A program made the position numbers and the translations under genes. 64,000 bases of DNA from Paracoccus xiamenensis (GTDB lineage Bacteria; Pseudomonadota; Alphaproteobacteria; Rhodobacterales; Rhodobacteraceae): positions 1 through 64,000 of the forward strand of contig NZ_JAAOHY010000011.1 of the NCBI RefSeq assembly GCF_011308835.1. Direction: 5' to 3'. This document shows, one piece after another, positions 1 to 6,328 of the stretch (the first letter of the stretch is position 1; each line of letters starts with the position of its first letter). The notes under the pieces were generated by a model. That model saw only the letters and a list, made by a program, of their open reading frames with translations. It did no database searches and had not been told where the DNA came from.

Positions 1-56
1 TGATGCTCCTTCAGAATGCCAATGATCTGCTCTTCGCTGAAACGGCTTCTCTTCAT
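1..56 (-). CDS. IS3-family transposase OrfA, N-terminal fragment (cut by window edge)
   Basis: The minus-strand frame starting with ATG at 56 reads MKRSRFSEEQIIGILKEH, the standard start of the small HTH subunit (OrfA) of IS3-family transposases. OrfA binds the element ends, and the full transposase is made by frameshifting into OrfB, which is outside the window. An AGGAGA motif just upstream of the ATG serves as ribosome binding site. Only 18 codons are present. Confidence 0.8.
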   Translation of the reverse strand, partial: MKRSRFSEEQIIGILKEH

Positions 57-103
57 CGTCTGTCTCCTCAATTGGAGAACAGGCTAACCGTAAATCGAGG
101 ACA
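1..103 (-). mobile_element. End of an IS3-family insertion sequence (partial)
   Basis: The minus strand from position 103 reads TGTCCTCGATTTACGG, a TG-starting terminus of the kind seen at IS3-family ends, followed after about 47 bases by an orfA start. The element runs off the left edge of the window, so only its terminus, leader and first codons are visible. It is inserted directly against another IS3 orfA fragment that begins on the other side of position 103. Exact boundaries need the left flank. Confidence 0.7.
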
Positions 104-111
104 CTTCAGGG

Positions 112-231
112 GAGCAGGTCAAGGTTCTGATGGGGCAAGGGATGTCCCGTCTGGACGCGATCAGGAAGATCGGGGTTGTTGAACAGACCTATTACCGCTG
201 GCGCAAGCAGTATGGTGGCATGGGTGTAGAT
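112..231 (+). pseudogene. IS3-family OrfA internal fragment
   Basis: An open plus-strand frame carries MSRLDAIRKIGVVEQTYYRW and then RKQYGGMGVD, the characteristic HTH core of a second, different IS3-family OrfA. There is no start codon, because the other IS interrupts it at about 104. Similarity stops at about 231, where the sequence becomes the truncated ATPase gene on the opposite strand. It is a relic, not an active transposase gene. Confidence 0.75.
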
Positions 232-235
232 TCGG

Positions 236-599
236 ATCGGATTGCGACGAAGTCGGGGACTTGGGGGACTACACCATGATATCGCCCGCTTGCGGCGCTA
301 CCGTCAAAAATCCGGGTTACGACCAGCTTTCCGTCGCGAACACGGCCCTCAAACGAAGCGGCTTCCTGTTCGCTTAGCTGATGAAAGGCGAGTTGTATCT
401 CGATCGGCTGCTCTTGATCGCGCCCGAAGAAGTCGTCGGCATCGCAGCTTTTTGACGTTGAGTAAAATTTCTCAATGGCTTTCAGGATAGAAGACTTGCC
501 CGCGCCGTTGCCACCGATGAACGCTGTATGGGCGCCGAAGCTGACTTCGACATCTCGAAGCGACCTAAAGTTTTTTATGCGCGCGCGCTCTAGCTGCAT
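236..599 (-). pseudogene. OLD-family ATP-dependent endonuclease, N-terminal fragment
   Basis: Translation starts at ATG 599, preceded by GGAGGAGCG. The start MQLERARIKNFRSLRDVEVS and the Walker A motif GGNGAGKSS (residues 29-37) are typical of RecF/OLD-type AAA ATPases that tether to DNA and usually carry a C-terminal Toprim nuclease. Only about 120 residues remain. The Q-loop, signature, Walker B and Toprim regions are missing because the gene runs into IS3 remnant sequence at about 231-245. Full-length OLD proteins are about 500-700 residues, so this copy cannot be functional. Such genes are often cargo in defence islands. Confidence 0.7.
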
Positions 600-941
600 C
601 GCTCCTCCAAACCACCCGATCTTCGTTTTTTTTTCGAAACGAATGCATAGTAAATACAAGCATCTGGACCGCCACAACGCAAGGTGGCGTGGCCGCTAAA
701 GATTAAGCAACCGAAGCTATTCCGGACTTGGCGGAACGCCCACTTCCGGGTTCGATGTATAATCACCTTGTCTAAACCAATCAGGCGGCGGCGTGCACAA
801 TACCTTCGATGCCATTGATGGTATCAGCGACAGTCACGGCAGCCGGACCAAGCTCCTCTGTACGCATCGCGGACGCTCGTGCATGATGCCGCACAACCGG
901 CTATCCTGCACTTTTCCCTCTGCAACCGCTCCGGCACCCGG
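600..941. other. Intergenic stretch, no gene seen
   Basis: Reading all frames gives only short open stretches with no family signature. It separates the truncated OLD-type ATPase gene, whose 5' end and promoter must lie here, from the recombinase pseudogene. Confidence 0.5.
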
Positions 942-1528
942 CTACCACAGATCGTCGAACCGGTGCGCCGCCGTCCGCGTGTAATGCGCTGTGTGCCGTG
1001 GGTCTCGATGGCCGAGGTAATCCTGAATCACCCGCAGATCGCGGCCCTTGTTTGCCAAGGCGAAACCGCAGGAGTGGCGAAGCATATGTGGATAAACACC
1101 TCGAGTCCGGCACGGGTGCCGGCGGTCCCGACAATGTAGTTCACGGCCTGCCGTGTGAGCGGCAGCTTACGTTCGGAGACGAAGAGCCAGGGCAGTGCAT
1201 CGTCCCTGCGCGCGAGCCAGCGCTTGATAGCCCGCAGCTCGTCGCCAGCGACTGGCTGCTCGACACTGAGCCCGTTCTTCAGCCGTGTGATCCAGATCCG
1301 CGACTGCGCGAGATCCACATCTCGCCGTCGAAGTGCGATCACTTCGGAGACGCGCAGGCCGTGCCGGAACATAATCAGGATCAAGAGGTGATCACGAACC
1401 CCTTGGCGGCTCTTCTTGGCGGCAGCGAGAAGCCGGTCAATATCCGGCTGACCAAGGTAGTCCCGCCTCCGGATATGGGCATCGGTCGCGCGGTAATCGT
1501 CACTCTTGACACTTCGCCGGGTGGACAT
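942..1528 (-). pseudogene. FimB/FimE-type tyrosine recombinase, frameshifted
   Basis: The frame from ATG 1528 (MSTRRSVKSDDYRATDAHIR) encodes a small phage-integrase-family protein. The catalytic Arg is in the FRHGLRVSEVIAL motif. Near 1095-1100 the frame shifts. The rest of the catalytic domain continues in another frame, with HMLRHSCGFALANKG (His-x-x-Arg box), DLRVIQDYLGHRD and the tyrosine in HTAHYTRTA, down to a stop at 942-944. If rejoined it would be about 195 residues, the normal size of this compact FimB-like group. An insertion of about two bases after the GLEV codons explains the break. As it stands the nucleophile tyrosine is not made in frame. Confidence 0.75.
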
Positions 1529-2051
1529 GGTTCTGATGCCTCTCACAAGTCTCCGCTTGGCAAGGCTTGGCCTTGACCAACTCTTAACAAAACACACGAA
1601 GTGTAAAGAGTCGCGCTTTAAAAAGCGTGGAGCATGTTCATCGTGACGCCGCAAACATTTCGAGGGTAGCAAAGGCTCGCCACCAGGACATAGCCGACCA
1701 GGCAAATCAAGCGCCGAATGCGACCCGTAGCGCATAGCCCAGCCCAAGCTGCAGCGCTAACCAGACCGAACTGAGCGGGGGCGGAATTTCATCACAGTGA
1801 GTGCTTATTTTCGGAAAATGGCCGCATACCACGTTTCGAGCTCCGACGCTGAGCTGGTTCGACTGCCCCTCAATAATGTCAGAAGCTCGGGGTAGAGCCG
1901 TCGATGCGGCGGTCAGGCCGCAGGGCTGGCTACTTCCGACATCGCCGCCTCTACGGCTCTGCACAAAAGCGAAATGAACATCTCTATCTAGCCCCTGCTT
2001 GCAATGTGGAGTAGTCACCTACCTGTAGCGCACCTTGAGGCACTGGATAGA
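1529..2051. other. Intergenic stretch with an imperfect inverted repeat
   Basis: No convincing gene is present on either strand. The plus strand at about 1892-1965 holds an imperfect inverted repeat (TAGAGCCGT against ACGGCTCTG with GC-rich inner arms) that could be an old element end or recombinase site. The region must contain the promoter of the rightward two-gene unit that follows, but no clear -35/-10 pair was found. Confidence 0.4.
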
Positions 2052-2549
2052 ATGAGCTTGGATTCGATTACCCATCCTATTTTGTATTCCACTCTTACAA
2101 CTCTCGCATACAACGTGAACATGAAGTACTATGGTGGATTGCACTATATGTGGTGCACCCCCTATTTTGGATCGAATTTCCAATCACCACATTTTACTGT
2201 TCCACCGAGCTCTTCGCCGCTCGAGATTTACGATACACTTCGCAAAGAAATCGAAGGATCTGATCTGCACGGCACAAAGATCAAACTTAACCGCATGGGA
2301 GTTCGGCGTGGTGCAGACATCATGGCCAAGCGCGGCCGAATAACCGAAGAACAAAAGCGAGAGATACACGCAATTGGAAAGGGGGCGTTGCCACAACAGT
2401 TTCGTCCACTGCTGTGTGTCATCTCTCGAATTGAAGCGGTGCCCTATTATCAGAAAGTCGATGTAAAGGATCGCGCAAACCCCTTGTCGCACGAGTATAT
2501 CGTCGCTGACCTACCCCAATCAGCCTTCGATGTAATTAGGATTGGATAA
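2052..2549 (+). CDS. Unrecognised 165-residue protein, first gene of a two-gene unit
   Basis: ATG 2052 (MSLDSITHPILYST) is preferred over an ATG at 2004, since the upstream residues look like non-coding sequence. The N-terminal third is rich in aromatic residues (NMKYYGGLHYMWCTPYFG). The centre is charged with a basic stretch (KLNRMGVRRG), and the C-terminal part has a helix-strand pattern ending RIG. No signal peptide or membrane segment was seen and I do not recognise the family. It ends one base before the next start, so the two genes are almost certainly co-translated. The low GC compared with the chromosome fits horizontal transfer. A mobile-island function such as defence or toxin-antitoxin is possible but unproven. 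Confidence 0.6.
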   Translation: MSLDSITHPILYSTLTTLAYNVNMKYYGGLHYMWCTPYFGSNFQSPHFTVPPSSSPLEIYDTLRKEIEGSDLHGTKIKLNRMGVRRGADIMAKRGRITEEQKREIHAIGKGALPQQFRPLLCVISRIEAVPYYQKVDVKDRANPLSHEYIVADLPQSAFDVIRIG

Positions 2550-2550
2550 C

Positions 2551-2919
2551 ATGACTATCGCAAGAATACTTGTCAACTCATCGCCAGAAGATGCCAGGTC
2601 AAGCCTCTACTACGCTGCTCGCTACATCAAGCAGGCAGGCAGCTTCGATAGTTATGAGAAGGATATCTTTGAGGACGAGCAGCACAATGCTCCTTCCGAT
2701 TTGGTACGAAAATTGACGCTTCGCCTCATTGAGGCGATTGAGCTGTCTGAAGGCAAAAGCGCGGGGCAATTTGATGACGAGACCGTCATTCGCCTCTTAG
2801 ATGAAATTACATCTCTGGAAGCAAGCATCCCTTCAGACCTGTCTGACGCTGAACTCGAGCGCGGTGTGTCACTTGCCGCTGGTATGCTTCCGCCAACGAG
2901 TATGCTGCCTGACGACTGA
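2551..2919 (+). CDS. Unrecognised 122-residue acidic protein, second gene of the unit
   Basis: ATG 2551 follows the preceding stop by one base. An in-frame TTG at 2542 is the alternative start. The protein is acidic and appears all-helical, with segments such as ARSSLYYAARYIKQAG and LRLIEAIELSEGKS, and ends in a flexible tail. It has no signal peptide, transmembrane segment or catalytic motif that I can name. Its small size, acidity and tight coupling to the upstream gene would suit a partner or inhibitor of that protein, but this is inference only. Confidence 0.6.
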   Translation: MTIARILVNSSPEDARSSLYYAARYIKQAGSFDSYEKDIFEDEQHNAPSDLVRKLTLRLIEAIELSEGKSAGQFDDETVIRLLDEITSLEASIPSDLSDAELERGVSLAAGMLPPTSMLPDD

Positions 2920-2987
2920 CCGCCCGCACGACAGATAAACGCGAACGGGCAACCGGAAAGTTAATAGGCTCGGAAGTTGTAACCTGA

Positions 2988-3092
2988 TCAGCACAAATCG
3001 GCGATAACGACAGCTGAGATGAATACCTTTGAATACTTGTCATAGCGGGTCGCCGCAGCCCGCCAGCCTTTGGGGTCGGCGAAAGTCGATTT
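2988..3092 (-). pseudogene. IS5-family transposase, C-terminal remnant
   Basis: A minus-strand frame bounded by stops reads WRAAATRYDKYSKVFISAVV, matching the end of IS5-family (IS427-like) DDE transposases, which typically finish with a W-R-x-x-A-T-R-Y-D segment and a hydrophobic helix. Only about 34 codons survive, followed by a stop at 2988-2990. The N-terminal and catalytic parts are missing. Confidence 0.65.
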
Positions 3093-3355
3093 TTATGCGT
3101 TTGCGACGTTTGCAAGGGCAGCTTATATTATTTACTTGATGCAGACGCATGTCTTGCGATCAGGACCGCAGGCCCTGATCACACCTTCCCGTAGGCGTTT
3201 GCGAAGTCATCCTACATCATAGCCTTGGCCAGCGGTTGGTGACCGATGCTCGTAGAGCACATTGCATTAGCCCAGTGGTGGGTACTTAATACGGCGTGGA
3301 CTTTCCGGTCGCGAAAACAGAATGTTGCACAGTAAACTGAGAGGAGCTTCTGACT

Positions 3356-3682
3356 ATGATCAGCACAGTCTGGATTTCGTACGATCTTGGCGTTCGAGGT
3401 GACTATGAGGGCCTCTATGCCTGGCTTGATGATCATGGAGCGAAGGAATGTGGAGATTCCATCGCCCTACTGAAGTATCCCCATAGCGATGATCTAATCG
3501 AACGACTCAAATCTGATCTAAAGGCCGCGGTGGAGATTAACGCGAAGACCCGAATTTACGTGATCTACCGAGATCGTTCGACGAACAAAAATAAGGGAAA
3601 ATTTCTCTTCGGCAATAGGAAGGCTGCAGCCTGGGTTGGGTTCGGTGCGTCCAATGGTGAAAATGTGGACGAAGAGGATTAG
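3356..3682 (+). CDS. Small ferredoxin-fold-like protein (Cas2/VapD/SinR-like), partner of a PIN gene
   Basis: ATG 3356 follows GAGGAG at a 9-base spacing. The 108-residue protein begins with a strand (TVWISYDLG), then a helix (YEGLYAWLDDHG), a strand (SIALLKY), a helix (DDLIERLKSDLKAAVE) and a strand (TRIYVIYRD). This is the layout of the Cas2/VapD/SinR ferredoxin-like fold, including an Asp after the first strand. The C-terminus is basic and then acidic. There are no cas genes nearby, so it is not part of a CRISPR system. The next gene, a PIN-domain protein, starts three bases after its stop, suggesting a functional pair, possibly toxin-antitoxin. The fold assignment is inferred from pattern only. 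Confidence 0.55.
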   Translation: MISTVWISYDLGVRGDYEGLYAWLDDHGAKECGDSIALLKYPHSDDLIERLKSDLKAAVEINAKTRIYVIYRDRSTNKNKGKFLFGNRKAAAWVGFGASNGENVDEED

Positions 3683-3685
3683 TCA

Positions 3686-4114
3686 TTGCCGCGAGTTCTC
3701 ATAGACACCGGCGTTTGGTACTCCCGCTACGATTCGCGAGATACAGCTGCATCTCAAGCCGAGGTGGAGACTGTTTTTGAGCTCATTCACCCCTTCGATA
3801 TAATAGTTCCTTGGCTAGTCGCATATGAAACACTCAGGACAAGGTTTACCCGAAAAAGGATCGGTATGGTATTGTTCGAGGAGAAGCTAAAGTCATCAAG
3901 GATTCAGTTCTTAGATGACGCGCCGTACAGAGACGATGCTATTGATCTTGCATTCCGTTCGTCTCGCAACGGGCGCCCCTTATCAATGGTGGACTGCGTG
4001 CTCCGCCTCATTATGGATGACAGAAACATAAAGATCGATTATTTTGCGACTTGGAATACCATGGATTTTCTTGACATCTGTGAAAGAAGAAGAATCGAAA
4101 TTTTGTCAGATTAG
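3686..4114 (+). CDS. PIN-domain ribonuclease-like protein
   Basis: The start is TTG 3686, set by the GAAGAGGA ribosome binding site at 3671-3678 inside the end of the previous gene and by the immediate motif PRVLIDTGVWYS. PIN nucleases hold a metal ion with conserved acids. The first is Asp7 here (LIDTGVW), another lies in VAYETLRTR, a third in SMVDCVLRLIM, and the last in TWNTMDFLD. The length of 142 residues fits VapC-like proteins. VapC toxins usually cleave tRNA or rRNA. The upstream gene is not a classical VapB antitoxin, which makes this pairing unusual. Confidence 0.7.
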   Translation: MPRVLIDTGVWYSRYDSRDTAASQAEVETVFELIHPFDIIVPWLVAYETLRTRFTRKRIGMVLFEEKLKSSRIQFLDDAPYRDDAIDLAFRSSRNGRPLSMVDCVLRLIMDDRNIKIDYFATWNTMDFLDICERRRIEILSD

Positions 4115-4338
4115 ATCCTGCGATAGCAGGCATTTCACATCCTATATCTTGACATGACCAGCTGACAGCTTCCTTCTTCGTTCGCGCACTCGGAATTATG
4201 GTGACCCTAGTTGACCGCCGAAAATACTCACTTAAAAGTCTGCGATGGACAAAAAAATTCAGCGAACATTACAGGTATAATCTACCGTGATTAACGCTAC
4301 TAAATGAAAAGCCCCACAAACCGAAAAATTGAGACACT

Positions 4339-4533
4339 TTAATCTCCGCTTACGTGCTCGGCTTCTCGGAGCTTGCCCTGCAAAGTCAACAGTATGACCT
4401 CCTCAATGTCACGAACGCGCATCCCATGATCGTAAGCAAGCCGCTCCACCATGTTTGCGATTTCCGGGTTCTTCGGGCCGTACATTGGCCAATCGTGCAA
4501 CTCATGCTGATCCGGATGTGTCGGCTTGACCAT
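4339..4533 (-). CDS. Small protein of unknown function (64 residues)
   Basis: ATG 4533 has GAGGGCAGC directly upstream, and the product begins MVKPTHPDQHELHDWPMYGP. A longer start at ATG 4632 (also with AGGA) would overlap the end of the upstream gene. The C-terminal half is helical (MVERLAYDHGMRVRDIEEVI). The gene lies directly downstream of the multi-HTH gene and is probably co-transcribed with it. The family is not recognised. Confidence 0.45.
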   Translation of the reverse strand: MVKPTHPDQHELHDWPMYGPKNPEIANMVERLAYDHGMRVRDIEEVILLTLQGKLREAEHVSGD

Positions 4534-4580
4534 GCTGCCCTCGTTGATGGTAGGTCCCTTTGGTGGTTGGTACGAAGCGG

Positions 4581-5231
4581 TTATTTTTCCCACATTCCCC
4601 GCTTCCGCAGGATGTTCCGCGCTTTTTCCCATGAAATTCCTGCCACCAAGGCGCATCGGTTTGCGGATCGTGTCTCTAAATACGTCTCGACGATCAGCGC
4701 TTCATCGCACTGACGGTTGGCGTTTCGCGGTTGGACTTCGCGGCCCGTGCTCTTGATCCACCTCGAAATCGTATCGCATCCTGGACCATGCCGCTTGCGC
4801 AGCTCACGCAGGAAACTGCCCGAGTCCCACTGTTTCGCAATATCTTCTTTTATGTCGATCCCTGCGGCGGCCAGAGCTTTGACCGCCGCACGGCGGTCTC
4901 GTCCCAAAGCCTGCGCCACTTGGTCCAGTGACGGCATTTCCTCATATATCCGCTTGACCTCAGCCGACTCCGGCAACCGAGGCTTTTCTCCGACCCGAAG
5001 CACCTTGCGCACAGGGTCATGTGGCTCTGCCCCAACATCGCTGACATCTACCGCCTGGGCTTGTGCACTCGCCGCTTCTGACTGTGTAGCTTTTTGGCGC
5101 GCAAGCTTTCTGCGGGACACGCGCAGCCGAAGGCGTGGGCCTTCCAGTTCAGCAATGACGCTCTTGGCAGCCTTGAGTTGTTCTCGAGCCTCCCGAAGTC
5201 GTCGCTCGTCTTCACTTTGTTGCGTTGTCAC
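4581..5231 (-). CDS. Putative multi-HTH DNA-binding protein
   Basis: Translation starts at GTG 5231 with AAGGAG at a 9-base spacing. The 216-residue product has a charged coiled-coil N-terminus (DERRLREAREQLKAAKSVIA), then three helix-turn-helix-like segments: LDQVAQALGRDRRAAVKALA, a segment around TISRWIKSTG, and SANRCALVAGISWEKARNIL near the end. This layout suits a DNA-binding protein of a mobile element. The start codon and ribosome binding site lie inside a perfect 9-bp inverted repeat (5225-5254), consistent with autoregulation. The gene is divergent from the Ner-type regulator gene. No named family recognised. Confidence 0.55.
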   Translation of the reverse strand: MTTQQSEDERRLREAREQLKAAKSVIAELEGPRLRLRVSRRKLARQKATQSEAASAQAQAVDVSDVGAEPHDPVRKVLRVGEKPRLPESAEVKRIYEEMPSLDQVAQALGRDRRAAVKALAAAGIDIKEDIAKQWDSGSFLRELRKRHGPGCDTISRWIKSTGREVQPRNANRQCDEALIVETYLETRSANRCALVAGISWEKARNILRKRGMWEK

Positions 5232-5254
5232 TGGAGCCGCTCCTTCAGTGACAA
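5225..5254. promoter_or_regulatory. Perfect 9-bp inverted repeat over a start codon
   Basis: TTGTCACTG (5225-5233) and CAGTGACAA (5246-5254) are perfect inverted arms with a 12-base spacer. The GTG start codon of the leftward multi-HTH gene (5231-5229) is in one arm, and its AAGGAG site is in the spacer. It could be a protein operator or an mRNA hairpin limiting translation. Confidence 0.6.
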
Positions 5255-5446
5255 CTTTGGCGCGGTAACCCGGCAGTGCAAAGTCATCAGGTCAGAAGCT
5301 TGCCGGTATTCTCGGTTTGATCGGCAAAACAGCCCAACAAAATCTGAGAAAACACCCCCACAGCCGAAGAAAACTTGCGCGACGAATCAATCTCCGAATC
5401 ACTGTCGGTGTGGGTAAGAACGGAGTCTAAGGACTTGCATCAGGCC

Positions 5447-5701
5447 ATGAAGGTAGATTTGCACAATCACGAGCAGCTGAAGTGCCGGCTTCGGCAAGCC
5501 GGGTCGAGCATGGCGGAAATCGCCCGCACGCTCGGCATCAAGCAGAGCAGCGTGACGGTAGTTAGCCAAGGCTATCGCCGTTCGCATCGTGTGCAGTCCG
5601 CCATCGCCAGCCAGCTTGGTACAACTCCTCAGGAGCTTTTCCCCGATCGTTACGCAGCAGAGGAGGGCAGCGCGGCAAACAAACCTGACATCGGGAAATA
5701 A
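5447..5701 (+). CDS. Ner/Nlp-type HTH transcriptional regulator
   Basis: The protein from ATG 5447 is 84 residues. It shows the layout of phage Mu Ner and its relatives: a helix-turn-helix in AEIARTLGIKQSSVTVVSQG and a tail resembling the Ner C-terminus (ASQLGTTPQELFPDRY). Ner represses early transposition promoters in Mu-like elements. Here it lies upstream of the transposition genes in the same direction, so a role in controlling this transposon is a reasonable inference. The ribosome binding site (AAGGA) is rather far upstream. Confidence 0.75.
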   Translation: MKVDLHNHEQLKCRLRQAGSSMAEIARTLGIKQSSVTVVSQGYRRSHRVQSAIASQLGTTPQELFPDRYAAEEGSAANKPDIGK

Positions 5702-5706
5702 AAAGA

Positions 5707-5734
5707 CCCTCCTGCGCTAACAGGAAGGCCTTTT
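5707..5734 (+). terminator. Possible terminator after the Ner-type gene
   Basis: CCCTCCTG (5707-5714) and CAGGAAGG (5721-5728) pair with one mismatch around a 6-base loop and are followed by CCTTTT. A moderate intrinsic terminator that would separate the regulator gene from the transposition genes. Confidence 0.45.
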
Positions 5735-5911
5735 GAATAAGCGTCGTTTGGTTCCAACCCCTTATTCATCCCCTGAGTCTCACGAAAAGTCAACCTGCCG
5801 AGGCGTCTCTCGGCAGGGCAGTCAAACTCATCTCAAACATAGGGGGATGTCGCCCCGCGCCTGCTCCGATCCACATGGGTCGGCGCCCAGGTGAGGTGCG
5901 CTCCAATCATC

Positions 5912-6328
5912 ATGTACAACACCTTGTTCCACCGCGGGCCGGAGCCGAGCCACGCGACCCGAGTTCCTGCGCGCCGTTCAAAAGGGAGCCTTCGTGGCTC
6001 GATGGTCGCATCGTTGCCCGGCTTCGAGCGCCCGCGCATCATACACTTCGAGAGTGCGCTCGAATACGCCTTCCTCTGCCTGATGTTGGTACGCCCCGAC
6101 GTGCACAACATCCGCGAACAACCCCCGGCAATATCCTATAAACCTATGCAGCGTGTGCTGAAGCTGAACTTTGCATCCGAGCTCGAAGCTGTTGCAGCCG
6201 CAGTTTCCAAATCCTTTGCAGACCGCGTGCTGCTGGTCACCGACCAGCACATCGATCGGGCTGCCGCTGCCGAAGCGGCTCGGACACTCGCCTGGTCGCG
6301 CCGCTCTCTAACGGAGGTAGCGGCATGA
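5912..6328 (+). pseudogene. TnsA-like transposon endonuclease lacking its catalytic centre
   Basis: From ATG 5912 (MYNTLFHRGPEPSH) the protein shows the TnsA N-terminal features RIIHFESALEYAFLCLM and VRPDVHNIREQPPAISY. In Tn7-like elements TnsA cuts the 5' ends. It needs a Glu, supplied here by the FESALE motif, plus an Asp in a DF strand and a Lys in a following strand. In this protein QPPAISY is joined directly to KPMQRVLKLNFASELEAV, so the stretch carrying the catalytic Asp is absent. The C-terminal part (KSFADRVLLVTDQHIDRA) is intact. The reading frame stays open at 138 residues, and its stop overlaps the tniA start (ATGA), so translation coupling may have preserved it. Alternative start: GTG 5891. 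Confidence 0.65.

Noticed and set aside
1707-2018. A 103-codon minus-strand frame
   Set aside because: No ribosome binding site or family signature; composition resembles non-coding sequence and it overlaps the control region of the next genes.
3356-3682. Cas2-like protein as evidence of a CRISPR-Cas system
   Set aside because: No repeat-spacer array, no cas1 and no other cas genes were seen. The resemblance is to the general ferredoxin-like fold.
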